This document shows positions 1-13,799 of a stretch of 64,000 nucleotides of DNA, in pieces (positions within the stretch are counted from its first letter, which is position 1; every line of letters starts with the position of its first letter). The translations under genes were made by a program, and so were the position numbers. Under the pieces are notes generated by a model that did no database searches, was not told where the DNA came from, and saw nothing but the letters and a program-made list of their open reading frames with translations. This stretch comes from Sipunculus nudus (lineage: Eukaryota > Annelida > Sipuncula > Golfingiida > Sipunculidae): the NCBI GenBank assembly GCA_026874595.1, contig CM049306.1, forward strand, positions 89,880,642 to 89,944,641, given 5' to 3'.

Positions 1-1500
1 TGAAATAAAAACGCTTCTTACAATGTCCCCTTCTATATACACCCTCCGCTAATCACAGACTCTTTAAGAATGCACGATTTGATTCCGTCTCCGTCCATTG
101 AAAAATGTTATAAATTTAAATAATATATAACATGTTATGAACAATATGTTATGTATCAAATATACAGGGACTTCTCTAGAAACTATTAAAACAAAAGAAA
201 ATATGAAAATATATACACATTGCCCATACGTTGTATACTCAGCAAACTTATGTAGCGCAATATCTAAGAAAGAAGCAATTGTCTTTACTATGAAATTTTG
301 GATAACAAATGCAGACTTTACCGAATATATGTATTTGTAAAAAAGACTGCATGTGTAAGCTTACGACACCCGCTTATTAGTTCGGTAAAACTACGCATAT
401 AGCATGGGGGGGGGGGGGTTGACGCAATTACCCCACCCCTATAGTCTTGACGCCCTTCCAATTATCTATTGTTATAAAATCATGCAGAGACAGAAACTGG
501 AATTGAGCACACGCAAGCAAAACTTTATAAACTTTTTAAAATTATTTTAAAAGACCCTCATCTATTTATAAAATGAGACAAACAAATGTAAACATGCAAA
601 AGAATTAAACAACATTGAAACATTAAAATATTAATGTAAGACAAACCACACCCCATTATAATCGATGCTATACTCCATTTTACTCACTCGCGTTTATCTT
701 GAATACAACCAGTAGCTTCAATTGTTTGTGATGACTACATTTATTGAAAGTTAAATTATCTGTTGCATACTCTGACGCATCGTCACGTGAATACACTCAT
801 AAAGTATGACTGAAAAGGGAAGATATTCTGCTCGGGGATAATTTCATACATAACAGTGCAACATTGGGCGGTTATTAGGAGAAAATACGTAAGTTACTAT
901 GCAACCCATGGATAGGATGTTCCATAGAGAAAGAATAGGACCATTCATTATTTTGTATAATTTTACCTAATTTGATAATTAAAAAAGTAAACAACCTAAG
1001 AAAACATATTGATACATCGGAAAACTTAATGTAAAATGAAAATGACACAATAATTCATTTTAAGTCTTTCATTCTTTATCACTATTTTCAATCATACGTA
1101 CTGATAAAACGTCTGTATCAAGGAAGATCCTAATACAATTGAAACACGAACAAAGAAATGTGCCAAATAATAAAACTTTACAAATCTCACTCTCTGAACA
1201 CATCACGAAAATTGTAGTGTAAAACGAATGTACAAAATTGTTTTAACAGTAACATAACAAAGAGCAATTTGTTTGCAATTTGCCTAAACATGATATGTGT
1301 AACAATAATGACATGGTTATTAACTCAAGGAAATTTGGTTGTTTGATTACAATTTTACATGCTGATGGATTCAAGCCAGATAACATCAGCAGCAAATATA
1401 TACATATACATGTATATATAGCTAAAGCTCTCATGGGATATTGCTAATAAACAGCAGCAAACATATTTATAGCTACATGTGCAGCTTTCTTTGGAAAATA
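1..1500. other. No gene seen
   Basis: A+T-rich sequence with a poly(G) run near 405-418. The short open frames carry no recognisable domain. Confidence 0.6.
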
Positions 1501-4500
1501 GGGTCACACCCTGCAAATGTTGTAGTTTTATGGCTTTATAAATATTCACCATCAAGATATATATAGCTAAATATATTTCTTTGATGAACCACAAGCAGAT
1601 ATAGATGTCACTTTGAAGAAATGGCGTATATAGGATAATGTTACATTTTATAGTGATAACTACTGAATATACAGAAAGAGTGAATATAGTCCATCACAAA
1701 GACAGGTGATTATTTTAACGCTGCCCGTAAACGGGGCCAAAATGTATTTAGGTGATCAACCAGTCCGTCTCCTGGCCATTCTATGTACGTGTGTGATCGT
1801 AACATGGTCACCAGGGTGCGCGGCATTTCCGACAGTGGGACGTCTTCCAGGAGGACAAGAACTATTCTGTCGATTCCTCGTTCTATCAGGTCCAGTCGAG
1901 CCATGTGTACCTCAAACTTACACCAGCTACTTCGGACAAAACTTCGGGATAAGATAAACACAGTCCTGCGGCTGTTTGAGATGCTGTTCAGGATGTTGTC
2001 TTCTATAGGGACGCCGGGAATGAAGTCTCTCTGGTGAAGGCACAAACGCAGAGGTTCTTCTCCATCTTCAATATTAGGGACCAGTTGGTCGTACACCCAG
2101 GGACTATCATGGTCACAGTGCGAGACAAAAACATCATATTTAAAGTCAATCAGCTCTTGTTCAAGCTCCCTGTACAAAATCCGCCTCATCTTAATCTGGA
2201 GACAGGCATACTTTATATCCCATCTGTGCCTGTAAGCCAGTGCTGACACAGTTAGTAGGACTGCAAATGTGATAAGTAATCCGAGGATTGCATACAACCA
2301 CTGAAGCTTAAGACAACGCCTTTCTAAAGTTGGCAAAATAAATGACTTGACTCTGGTGAATGCAACGTGCTCATCGTTCAGTTGACAAAATACTCGATTA
2401 AGCGATACTAAATTTTTCTTATTTCTCTGAATCCATCGTAAGAAAGACAGTGTGTTGCAGGTGCATTCCATAGGGTTTCCTTCAAGGTTAAGTCTAAAAC
2501 TTGTTCTCTTTCGGCCAAAAGCTGTGCTGATGGAGCTCATGGCACTGAATGAGAGTGCACGCAGTCTGTTATGGGACAAATCAAGATGTGTGAGATTATT
2601 GAGGTTAGTAATATCAAATGTGAACTCAGTTATCAGATTATAAGACAATATCAACCTGTTCAGCTTTTTGTTTGCGCGTGATCCAAATATGTTTGGCGAT
2701 AAAATTGTAATATCGTTCTGGGACAGTTCCAGAAGTGCCAGGTTGGTCAAATATGGCAGCGGCCCTCCATTATAGGACAACAGCTTACCCAAACGGTTGT
2801 TGTTCAAAATTAACTTGGATATTGCAAGAGCCAGGGTGCCACCGAAAAACGAAGCAGATATGTTCCTACAATTATTATTTGACATATTAAATGTTAGCTC
2901 AGCCATAGGTTGATCGGCATGAATCCTCCCCATCAGTTGCATAATGTTATTATTAGAAGCATCTACGTAATTCAAATGAAATGGTTGTTTTCCGGCTAAT
3001 GTAATGGTAAAGTCTGACTTCATTAAATCAACGTTAAACACGCTTCTTGCATACAGCCTTTTTAGGCTTGATGGCAAATTCGATGTTATGTTTTGACCAA
3101 TATTTTTATTCGTACCATGGTAACCAATATTCTGCGTTTGATAGCTTAGGTTTATCACTTGAACGGATGTCAGTCTATGCAGTCCAAGCAATAGATTGAC
3201 ATTCAAGTTATTCTCACTGACATCATAGACTTCCAAGTTGGGAACACTTTGGCTGATACTTATCGCCATATTACTTATTCTGTTTCTTTTGATTCGTAGT
3301 ATTTTCAAAGATTTGGATTTAATAGAGTTCCAAAAATCATCGGTTATTGTGACCTCGCAATACCTTGCCCAGTGTCCGACGATTTCGGTTAAAATCAACT
3401 CATTCAAATTACCCTTTGGAAGCACTTTCAGGGCAGAGTTAAGTTGAAAAAACCTGTCTCGTGTCAGGTTTACATTGTAGGACAGATCCAGGAGTTTAAG
3501 ATTCTTTAACGGACGAAATGTCCCTCGAGAGACATTCGTGAGGTTATTATTGTTCAGTATCAAAGTTTCTAGCCTGGCAAGGCCATTGAAAGACTGTTCG
3601 TACAAATGCAGTATAGAACATCTGTCCAGCTTGAGTATATGTAGATTTGTGCAGTTAATGAATGAATTATTATTAATCTGTTTAAAGCTGTTACCTGAAA
3701 GATCGATGTTTACGACCCTTTTGTTGCACAGGTATGTTGGCAGCTTACTAAGTGACTTCGAGGAACAGTTGACAATCACGGAGCTGTTTAATAATCTGTC
3801 GCAAATGCAAGGTCCACAAGGGTACCAGGTTGATCCGTCTGCTCCGGTGCTTATCAATACAACCAGAATCACAATAACTGCTCTCATTTTGACCGGTTTC
3901 TTCCTTCAAATGATGTACCTCACGCGCATTTAAAAAAGACTAAATCATCCCCTTCCCAGAAAGGAAGCGCGCATTCAGATGTCCATGTCGTGACGTGATA
4001 TCGCACAACGACAACGCTTTTTGTGTATCTGTATAGGCAGGAGTATGCGTCTAATTGTAAGCTAGCTATCCGCTGCATAAAGTGCTTGGTTGGGTTAGCA
4101 GTGATTGACCTGAAAAACAATAAGACCCCGAGTCATGTTCAAGTACTTTTCAATGGAGGCTTTTAAGAGTGTAAGGCAACGCCATTCCACGCTCACTATG
4201 AAAAAAAGCCATATTTACCAAGCGCGGATCCACGATTTTTTGCAGGGAGGGGTCAACGGGTGTCATGTTTAAAGATTGCTGGTTTAGAGGGAGGGGGGGG
4301 GGGGGGGTCTAAAGCGCGTAACACATGTCCACGTGAATCTTTTAACAGGGAGCACTTTTCCGTTGAGTGGGCATAAAGAGCTGAGACCCTGTACACTATA
4401 ACCGTTTTAAAGGTGTACAGGTATGTTGATTTTTATACATTCAGAAGTATCTTTCCATGAGAACCATGGTTTTAATAGTTCGGCCGATTTATGGGTTGTT

Positions 4501-5450
4501 TGAAAAAAGTTTTTCATAAGAAGCCTGTGGGGGGGGGGGGGGGGACCTGAGTTACATTTTTAAAGTCTTACTAAATTCTCTCGCACTTGAAACTAATGGC
4601 TGGAAGTGCTGCGGATATTTTAAACACCATATAATGGAATTTTTCATTACAAAATTTTTACGATTTCACAAGAGACTGAGTCCGGTGCGTAAAACCGAAC
4701 TATAAGACCTTAAAAATAATCCGAACACACTTAAATATGTCGCACTTTCCTCTGGGTTTTACAATATGAATTGCCGATATATACAGCAGTTGATGGCGTC
4801 TTCCTATACGGACCCGGACGTTTGACGCCATATACTGTTGGATAATTTTCATATCACTTAAATATGCTATGTGCAATGCTATAAAATTGATGGACTCTGA
4901 ATCGCCCCTGTTTCGAGTATTACTAATTTACAGAAGAACTGACTAGTTGCCATCGCCAGAGAGGTCTGCCTTCATCTCCTTTCGTGTGTGTGTGTGTTTG
5001 TATGTGTTTCTTCGTAATATAACCCACGCATTCATGAATGGAATCACACGAAATTTCAGGATATTTCGAAAACATAGTCCTAGGAAGAATCGATTAGATT
5101 TTAGTGTGGATCCGGCCCATGATCCGGATTCATGAAAGTAAAAAAAAATATTCACAAAGGTGAACTCACTTATGCACGAATGCTCCTGGAATATTGGCCG
5201 AATAGGTGAATGCAAACATTAAGTGGAGGATTGCATTCTTATGAATGCAGAATTATAGTATGATAAATTAATTAATCCGCAAGGTTTTAACACCAACTAA
5301 GTGTTATAGTAGAACAAAAACTGATTACGTTAATCTAAATGCGCGTATACAGGAGTTTATGCCCGCGGATAGGATGCCTTCGGTGGGATAATTACTACGT
5401 GTTCAGGCCTAGAACCTGTCGTGATCACGAGGTGTCATTTTATTACACAC
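1500..5450. repeat. Segmental duplication, copy A (with intact TLR)
   Basis: The TLR and its flanks recur at 16.05-25.1 kb in the same orientation. Shared flank blocks include 1549-1740 with 16070-16290 (3' of the TLR), 3960-4206 with 18240-18498 (5' of it), 4680-5320 with 23125-23760, and 5318-5440 with 24962-25090. The last match ends at the word tcacgaggtgtcattttatt in this copy. Copy A is compact, so it is probably closer to the ancestral arrangement. Part of 4950-5220 also resembles dispersed repeats at 43500-43610 and 53330-53570. Confidence 0.85.
1710..3887 (-). CDS. Toll-like receptor, intact, single exon
   Basis: An uninterrupted 725-codon reading frame encodes a type I membrane Toll-like receptor. 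Residues 1-18 are a hydrophobic signal peptide ending near TGADG. A Cys-rich N-terminal LRR cap follows (CGPCICD), then roughly a dozen leucine-rich repeats with LxxLxLxxN periodicity, and one C-terminal cap (CTC...C...C, about residues 470-527). The membrane span is near 531-553. The TIR domain covers about 582-725: box 1 is YDVFVSH, the BB loop is RDFIPG with its conserved proline, and box 3 is the FW near the C terminus. A single cysteine cluster makes this an sccTLR. The start is chosen because an in-frame TGA lies eight codons upstream (position 3906-3908 region) and the signal peptide begins there. In the TLR family the TIR recruits MyD88-type adaptors; the ligand cannot be read. Lack of introns is common in mollusc TLRs. 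A broken duplicate lies at 16.2-18.2 kb in the same orientation. Confidence 0.95.
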   Translation of the reverse strand: MRAVIVILVVLISTGADGSTWYPCGPCICDRLLNSSVIVNCSSKSLSKLPTYLCNKRVVNIDLSGNSFKQINNNSFINCTNLHILKLDRCSILHLYEQSFNGLARLETLILNNNNLTNVSRGTFRPLKNLKLLDLSYNVNLTRDRFFQLNSALKVLPKGNLNELILTEIVGHWARYCEVTITDDFWNSIKSKSLKILRIKRNRISNMAISISQSVPNLEVYDVSENNLNVNLLLGLHRLTSVQVINLSYQTQNIGYHGTNKNIGQNITSNLPSSLKRLYARSVFNVDLMKSDFTITLAGKQPFHLNYVDASNNNIMQLMGRIHADQPMAELTFNMSNNNCRNISASFFGGTLALAISKLILNNNRLGKLLSYNGGPLPYLTNLALLELSQNDITILSPNIFGSRANKKLNRLILSYNLITEFTFDITNLNNLTHLDLSHNRLRALSFSAMSSISTAFGRKRTSFRLNLEGNPMECTCNTLSFLRWIQRNKKNLVSLNRVFCQLNDEHVAFTRVKSFILPTLERRCLKLQWLYAILGLLITFAVLLTVSALAYRHRWDIKYACLQIKMRRILYRELEQELIDFKYDVFVSHCDHDSPWVYDQLVPNIEDGEEPLRLCLHQRDFIPGVPIEDNILNSISNSRRTVFILSRSFVRSSWCKFEVHMARLDLIERGIDRIVLVLLEDVPLSEMPRTLVTMLRSHTYIEWPGDGLVDHLNTFWPRLRAALK

Positions 5451-6110
5451 CTCACTTTTACACCACGTCATGGCTGAGGAAGCCAGTGATATATCTGCCA
5501 ACACACTCAACTGAAATGGCATAAATTAAGTATTATACAATAGTTCACATAATGCAGGGAAAGGTATCAGTGTCATGCAAAAATGAGTGCATGCTGCAAT
5601 CTTACTTGACAACTAACAAATTATAATCTGTAATTATGGACCAGTCATCTTGAACATTTCCTACATATCTGGGGGTTAGCGCGTGCTTTCAAGGGCGGAT
5701 GCTGACCCCGGTGTTTACACTGTGGTCCAGATTCATCTGCATTGTGAACAACTTATAGCGTTTTCTATGATAGGCCTTCATACACAGACATGTTATATAT
5801 ATGTGACGGGGTTCAAGAGGCGCACACCTGCGTGGACAGTAGATACAACCCGAATAAGTGACGTGACAGTGTCGCTGGCCTTTATTCTGAAAGTAGCATA
5901 CAGAATATAAATGAGAGACGTGTTGTCCTCAAGTTCGAATACCAGGGTCATAGTGCAATTAACGGACTTACACATACAATAAAACAACTATATGAGGCCC
6001 ATGCGACATGGAAATAAATATACAGAAATATCAAGAGTGTGGTGACATCTTATAATATTATATATAGTATATCGTGGCCACATGATCTAGCTGGTCATTA
6101 TTACTAACAA

Positions 6111-6725
6111 GGAAGTGGCTAAACAGCCGGCAGAATAACGGCAGTTTAGTCCATAGGCTCAACAGCCGGCAGGGAAAATTGACCATGTTGGCAGTCTAGC
6201 CTACAAGCTAAACTGCATGCCAGCAAATAAATGCATGTTCTGTTTCAGAGTTTCAGTGTGATACTCCGAACTTTCCATTATTATTTTGACAATGAGCGGA
6301 CAATATAGTACCAAATTAGATATTTTGCTGGTCTATGTGAAATAAGTATGTTGAGTAGATATTAAAAGATACACATTTTGTTATATTAACTGTTTACAAG
6401 GTAGCTTTATATAGATTTATAGGAATTTAACTGAAGTTGACTGGCACATCAGCTGCTCAAAGAGGCTTAAGACCTGACAATGGGTAACGTTTGAAAGCAC
6501 AAAAAACTCATAATAGTCATATCAAAGGTAATTCTTACATATAGTCCAGCAAAATATCATATTTGGTAAGTCAGCACTATATTTTCATTGTTTCACTCAT
6601 TGTCAAAATAATAATGAAAAGAAACTCTGAAATAGTGCATGCATTCATTTGCTAGCAGTATGTCCAAACTGTGGGTTAGACTGCCGGCAAGGTCAGTTTT
6701 CCCTGCCGGCTGTTTAGCCACTCCC
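6111..6725. mobile_element. Foldback/MITE-like element, 0.6 kb
   Basis: The left end ggaagtggctaaacagccgg and the right end ccggctgtttagccactccc are inverted. Further inverted matches run inward, for example cattattattttgacaatga near 6277 with its complement near 6600. Together the arms make up most of the element. No open frame of note. Confidence 0.7.
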
Positions 6726-6964
6726 TACTACAACTTGGCGCCATGACCGAATTGGGCATTCAATATTACCAATTACGTGGCCCCGTGCTTAACTGGGCCT
6801 TATTACTTACACCTTGGCGCTACACCCGAACTGTGCATGAAAATGTAACAGCGTTCCTAGAAAATAGTCACCAATTCATATATAAAGTTATTATAATTTA
6901 ATATTAAACGAGGTATGAATAAATAACACGCTTACCTGAAAGACTACAGAATATGAATGAGGAA

Positions 6965-9900
6965 TTTGTTGTGGCAAGAAATTCATAATTCGATAAGTTT
7001 ACCTTGAAGCTCTTGTCAGTGATGATGTTTACATTGACGAACAAGAATGGGACGCGAGGGCATCAAATTTTCGAAGATCTTTGACTTGTTACATATATTA
7101 TTTTTTTATAATGGACCTTTAAAGAATAGATTGATGTCAGGAAGATATAAAAGATGAATTTAATGTATGTTTTAACTTTTAAGGCAAGGAAGCTGTTCCT
7201 AAATAGAGAAACGGGAATATGCATACTTCCTTAGTTGACTTAGCGGAACCAAGGGGGTCCTGACCCCCCTCCGCCGACTCCCAATCCTTTTCAGCCGCCG
7301 CAACCTTTTTGAAAAGTTTCAGACCAATTTGTGGAACTGTTTTGCTTGTGAGACCAAACATTCTCCCATCCGTGACCGACAGCAGGGGTGATTCATGTTC
7401 ACAATAGTCTTTAATCCTTCACTGGAGGTTTCTGTGTCAGGTGGTGTTTGTGTACGCACTATACGTAGGTATTCCGATTATTGCCGGAGTCAGTTCGGCA
7501 GTTCTCGGTGCATAGTAGCCTCCACACATTGCAGAAATCACGAAAAATCATTGAAAATGATGTGTTCATTATATAATATTTATTGTCATATCGGCGAGGT
7601 CACTGCGTGAAAAAAAACTCTTTAAACTGAGGTATGGCACAGTGTCATACGCAACGCGGTTATAGAGAACATTGCGAACGAAAGTGGACCGAAAACCTTT
7701 TATAAGTATTGGATAGAATTATAGACTTGGGTCCCATTTATGAGTTTACTATTAAAATTTATATGTAAAATTAGTTTAGAAATAACTGTTACTGGAAACA
7801 ATAACTTATTTTCTAAAACCTTACAGTTAATTGTTACATATTTGGATTGTGATTAAGAATATATATGATTGTAATGTGTCATAGAGACTATAAAAAATGT
7901 TTTCTATGTGTGCTGTGTGAGCACGCGTCCGCGAGTCACCCCCTCCTTTGGAAGATAATTGACGCCACTAATTGCTGAAAGCTGAACCAAACAAAATTTA
8001 CTCATTTATTTAAGACACCAGAGTGACATCTGGTGGGATACATAGTTTTAGGGTTGCGAAATGACAGGGTCCAACGTGACAAGGGTCCAGCATTTGTGCT
8101 GTGAATTCGGGCTTTCTTCGAAGGTAGTTGGGTTGTTTTTGGTCGTAATTTGTACGAAACTGTTTATAAACATACAGCCGATAATATAGGCATTTCAATC
8201 TTTGCCGAAACCAGATTGGCTGTTTTCGGTGATAACGTGCACGCAGATTAGAAACCATGCATAAATCACTCAAAATGATGTGTACATTAAAATAATTCTT
8301 AATCATAACGGCGAGGTAACTGCGCAAATTCCGAACAATAACCTTTGAAATGAGTTACAGCAGTGTGTAACCTACATGATGGTTTCAGGTCCCCAGGTCT
8401 GGAAGGGGGGGGGGGGGGTTCCAGGTCACAAATTTTCTGAAAAGAAGGGCGGGGGGGGGGGGGGGGTAGACCCCCATCGCCACCCATCGATCCGCTTCTA
8501 CCATTTATGTATGCTGATATGAGTAATGAGTGCTAAATGACCGAGAATCACCTGTTGTATACATTTATTGACCCTGGAAATGGGAAAGTGACAGCAGGGT
8601 TCATTCACATTCACAATAGGCCTTAATCGCGTGCTGGAGGTCGATTGTTGTGAATAACCACAAGGCCGCATTCCGGTCTTTGTCGAAGACAGTTCGGCTG
8701 TTTTCGGTACATGGTAACCTGCCCGCAATGGCAAAGGCAGGGAAAATCACTTAAAATTTGGGTACATGAACAATTATTGATTTTAATAGCGGCGATGTAA
8801 CAGGGGGAAGAATAGCCTTTAAAATGAGATAGGGCACCATGACATATATGCAATGTGGTTTCAGAAAACATTGCGAACAAAAGTAGAGCGAATTCCTTTT
8901 ATAAGTATAATAACTAGCTGAGAGACCCGGTATACCGGGCTTATTACCGGGGTTGGGGAGATTTATTAACTGAGATGTGAAATGTTGGCTCATTTTTTTT
9001 ATTCTAAAAGTTAACAGAAAATATAGGTTTTCAGTGGGAAACTGTCTCCGTAAGATATGTATAAACATTTTGGCACGACTGCAGAATAACTCACGCACCT
9101 CTTCTGTGAACAGAAAACGTTTCTATGTACAGCCGGTTGTATCTTAATTTTGTCACTTACTTTTAAATTACATGAATCCTTAACATCATACCGTCCGTCC
9201 GTATAAACTCATTACCTTGTGGAGACAGTGCGTGAGTGATCCTGCAGTCGCTCGAATATTTTTAACATTTATTTTGTGGGGCTGTCCTCGTGGCAAGAAA
9301 TTTATACCCCGGTATGTTTACCTTGATGACCTGGTCAGTGATGGTGTTGACATTGCGAACCGGAATGAGACGCGGGGGCATTCAGGTTTTCGATAATATA
9401 TGACTTGATTCTATTGGCGGACGTATAAAGATAAGGTTGATGTGAGGAACACATGAAATATTTATTAAATGTACGTTGCAAGGAAACTGTTCCTGAAGAA
9501 AGAAACAGAAATATGCATACCTCGTAAGTAGCAGAAGCGGACCGAACGGGACTTCATGCAGAGGGTCCGTATTCATTTCCACCGCCGCAATTTTTTTAAT
9601 CGTATCAGACAATTTTTGAGGCCTGAAACCCCAGACACCACTCCACCCCACCCCACCCTACGTCTGTTCGTGAAATTGGGACCTGGTATTAGGTTTTGTC
9701 ATTATTCCTCCTGGGTTGAGCTCTCCATTTCATAAAGCGAGAAACATGTGTTTTTCTCTTTTACTGACCACGCACGTGGGTGAGAGCCTCGTTCAAATGT
9801 AAGGCCCGACAGGCCTAAATCCTTCACTGAAAGCAAGCTTTATTCATATGAACAATAGTAGTGTTTGAGGTTGAAAGACCACGATGCATGCGTTCCGGTC

Positions 9901-10135
9901 ATTGCCGAAGGCAGTTCGGCTGTGCTCTGTCTTACCTCTGTGCAAGTCTGTAAAAACGGAAAAAATAACTCAAAATAATATGTAAATTAAAAATTATTTA
10001 TTCTCATATCGCCTATGTCACTGCGGGCATAATAACCTTTAAAATGATGTAAGGCCCAATATTGTACACAACGCGGTTTCAGAGAACATTGCGAACAGAC
10101 GTGAACCTAATTCCTTTTATAAGTATTAGATAAGA
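6965..10135. repeat. 2.3 kb direct duplication with related sub-repeats
   Basis: 6971-7730 matches 9291-10130: gtggcaagaaat, ttaccttgaag/tga, the cgccgcaa block at 7300/9585, and the gcggttt(a)...gaacattgcgaac block at 7655/10075. A shorter related module around ttcggctgttttcggt and taacggcgaggtaactgcg recurs at 8100-8330 and 8590-8830. No credible gene. Confidence 0.7.
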
Positions 10136-10146
10136 TATATATATAT

Positions 10147-10195
<49 letters not shown>
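10134..10195. repeat. (TA)n microsatellite
   Basis: Pure ta tract. Similar tracts lie at 15394-15448, 18655-18710, 26467-26532, 48040-48095, 57213-57256, 59850-59940 and 63260-63302. Confidence 0.95.
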
Positions 10196-10197
<2 letters not shown>

Positions 10198-10959
10198 ACC
10201 GGGCGTGTGTGGATCTGCGTAAAGCTTTCACAGGCCTGTGAGTGGGTACGGGAAATGGCAGGCTCCGAGACCAGAACACAAAAGTGGTTGACCACGTTTA
10301 ATGCCCGTAGAGTGACAAAAAGTGCAACAATATAAATGCTGTGTAGCCATCGGGTATCGACTGCACATAAAATACATATCTAAATACATATCAATAATAA
10401 AGGGGACTTTCATTACACTTGTTAAGCACAAACATTGGATACCCTTCAATACATCCTTCAAACATTTAAAGTGCAATAATTATCAGTACAATGCAACACA
10501 TTTAAATACTAAATTCTCGATACCATGCTCATATACATGCCCATATACACATTATATGCAAAAGCTTTTCCATAATGAGGTAGGTCTACAGGTATAGTTA
10601 TAATATACCCAGTTTGCAATATACACACTTTATAATAACGAATACGTTTTCCATAAAGAGGTAGTTCTACAGGTATTACAGAATTATATATGTGAGACTT
10701 GAAACTGCAGGTAAATACAAATACAAATAACAAACGGGAAGGTCTACAGGTAGGTACAACAAAGTTGGTCTGTATTACAGTATTACGTACAAGGCAACCA
10801 GCTAACAGGTAAGTACAAATAGTGAATGGAAAAAGTCTACAGGTAAGTATAACAGAGAAGGGTTTGTATAACAGTTTTGCGTACGAGGCAACCAGCTTAC
10901 CAGTAAAACTTGCGGGCTGCGATTGCATGGTTTGCCTTGTCAAAATCTACTGTATTTGA

Positions 10960-12300
10960 TGGGGAAGTGACTTGTCTAGTTAACGAGAAAATTTTCCAAG
11001 ATGGATGGACATGCCAAATTTCAGACCAATACCTTGAACCCCTGCTGAGATATGAGCAATTTACACCCAAAGTGCATGTACGGATCGACGCCACGGAAAA
11101 ACGATTGCAGATGGCGCCACCAGTCTTGATTACAAGATGGAGGAATCCAAAATATATGAACATCCACAATATCAGGAAAATACGGCACACCACTCCTAGG
11201 AAAAGAGTAATAATTTATTCTACTGAAATGGGAAGGTAGGTGACGCCGACTACCTTGTTTACGAGAAAATATTCCAAGATGGATGGAAATGCCAAATTTC
11301 CGACCAATACCTTGAACCACTCCGGAGATATGAACAATTTTCACCCAAAGCACATGTACGGATGGACACAACGGGAAAAAAAATTTGGAGATGGCGACAC
11401 CAAGGGAAATGATTCCAGATGTCCCCACAAGTCTTGAGTACAAGATGGAGAAGTCCAAGATCTATGGATATGCCCAATTTCTGGCCAATACGGCAAATCA
11501 CTACTGAAAAATGGGCATTCATTTATTATACAAAAACGGGAAGGTAGGTGACGCCACTTGTCTGGTTTACGAGAAAACTCTCCAAGATGGATAAACATGC
11601 CAAATTTCCGACCAATACCTTGAACCATTCCGGAGATATGAGCAATTTTCACCCAAAGCACATGTACGGATGGACGCAACGGGAAAATAATTGCAGATGG
11701 CACCACCAATCTACAGTACAAGATAGATGAGTCCAAGATCTATGGGTATGCACCATTTCAGGCCCATACGGCAAATCACTCCTTAGAAAAGGGCATTAAT
11801 TTATTCTACAAAACTGGAATTGTAGGTGGCGCCACCTGTCTTGTTTACGAGAAAATTTTCTAGATGGATTGACACGCCTAATTTCAGACCAATACCTTGA
11901 TCCACCCTGGAGATATGAGCAATTTTCTCCAAAAGCAAATATATGGATGGACGGCACGCGCAAATGACTGCAGATGGCGCCACCAGTCTTGTTTACGAGA
12001 TGGAGGTGTCGAGGATCTATGAATATGCACAATTTTAACCCAATACATTGAAGTACCACTAAGACGAACAGATGGCAAATGCACAGATGGATGCTACGCT
12101 AAAAGTATTATAGGTTGCGCCAACAGTAGTGATTACAAGATAGAGAGATCCAAGATCAATGGTCATTCAAATTTTCAGCTCAATACATTAAACAACTCCT
12201 GAGATAGAGTCTGTTATCTAAAAGACACCCAGATTCAGACTACACAGAGAGGATTGCAGGTGGTGCAACCTGTCTTTGTTACGCACAACTACATAGATGA
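10960..12300. repeat. Tandem repeat of about 280-307 bp, 4-5 units
   Basis: Units restart with acgagaaaattttccaagat at about 10983, 11260, 11570 and 11848, each followed by accttgaacc and cacatgtacggatgga. The last unit (about 12260) is weak. Several overlapping open frames of 60-145 codons on both strands arise from this periodicity and are not supported as genes. Confidence 0.8.
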
Positions 12301-12379
12301 GAGAACAACTATGATGGGTTTTGGAAAGATCGGTCCAAGGGTCTCAGAGGAGTTCTCCGGAAACGAACTCGTTTTTGTA

Positions 12380-13735
12380 TCACATCTTTAATTATTCTGG
12401 GGGTACTGACGAGCCCCATAGCTCAAATGATATGGGTAACAGAGACCAAATTTCAGATTTCCATGAAGACTTTTCTTTAGGTGATAAGTAAGAAGATTCT
12501 AGGTAGAACACTGATGATTTGTGCCCTGTTAACAGATGAAGCTTTATTTTAAGGTCTCAAACATAGAGAATAAAATGCGAAATGTTCGAAAAAAATACAG
12601 GTGGCACCACCAGTCTGCAAGAACTGATGAAACACTCCATGATCAATATGCATGCAAAGAATCATGGCAATCAATGCATTAGTTATTCATATACGGGAGC
12701 TTTTGTATTAAATTTTGAATTATGTAGGGGGATACTTACGAGATCAATAGCTGAGAGGATATGGGTAACAGAGACCTGAATATTATTTCAGATTTCCATT
12801 AAGACTTTTCATGGACCTCCCTAGATGTCACGTATGAGGGTTCTTGGTCCAGGGGTTACGATTTGTGCCAAGTTACAAGATGAGGTTTTATTTGAAGGTC
12901 TCAAGAATAGAGAAAAAATATGTAAAAATTAAAAAAAAAATGGTGGCGCCGCCAGTCTGTAGAAACTGATGAAGCACTCCATGATCAATATGCACGCAAA
13001 AAAATATGGCCAACAGTTCATTTGTTGTTCAGATATTGAAGATTTTGTATCACATTTTTAATAATTCTGAGTGGTTCTTACGAGCCCCATAGCTCGAAGA
13101 ATATGGGTAAAAAAAGGTTATATGAATATGGGTTTCAAAAGAGCCTTTTCATAGACCTCCGGTCCCGTATTGTCAAGTTAGAAGATTCCAGATAGATAGA
13201 GGATATTGGTAAAAGAGACCTTAATATTATTTCAGATTTCTATGAAGACTTTTCTTTGACCTCCCTTGATGTCAAGTTGGAAGATTCCCGGTCCAGTGGT
13301 TACGATATGTGCTCTGTTAACAGATGACAGCTTCTTTGAAGGTATCAAAAATGAGGGAAAAACTTTCGTAAAAATTAGAAAAAAATACAGGTGGCACCAA
13401 CAGTTTGCGAGAACTGATGGAACACTCCATGATCATTATTCATGCACAAAACCATGGTGATTAATGCAGTGATTATTCAGATACTTGAGCTTTGTATCAA
13501 TTTTTTTTATTATTCTGAGGGGTACTTTCGAGCCCCTTAGCTCGGAGAATATGAGTAACAGAGACCTAATTTCAGGTTTTCAAAGAGATTTTTCATGGAC
13601 CTCCCTGGATGTCAAGTATGAAGATTCCAGGTCCAGCTGTTATGATTTGTGCTCTGTTAACGGACGGCCGGACAGACGACGGACGAAGAGTGATCGCTAT
13701 AGCTCAGATGACTTTCAGTCAGCTGAGCTAAAAAT
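12380..13735. repeat. Dispersed repeat with internal units of about 340-440 bp
   Basis: The phrase gagccccatagctc followed by gggtaacagagacct, cctccctggatgtcaag and tttgtgccctgttaacagat recurs at about 12410, 12750, 13090 and 13530. The block ends in ggacgg-rich sequence and cagtcagctgagc. Relatives lie at 23765-24960 and 63785-64000. Confidence 0.75.
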
Positions 13736-13799
13736 GAAAAGCTTAATTTTTTTCCATATAAATTTTACAAATGATTAAATGAATAGATATGAGCTAATT

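Noticed and set aside
3538-3933. 131-codon plus-strand frame opposite the TLR, repeated at 17828-18223
   Set aside because: It is antisense shadow of the TLR coding sequence, conserved only because the TLR is.
10910-12084. Overlapping open frames up to 145 codons on both strands
   Set aside because: They follow the 280-307-bp tandem repeat, share peptide fragments unit by unit and have no recognised domain.
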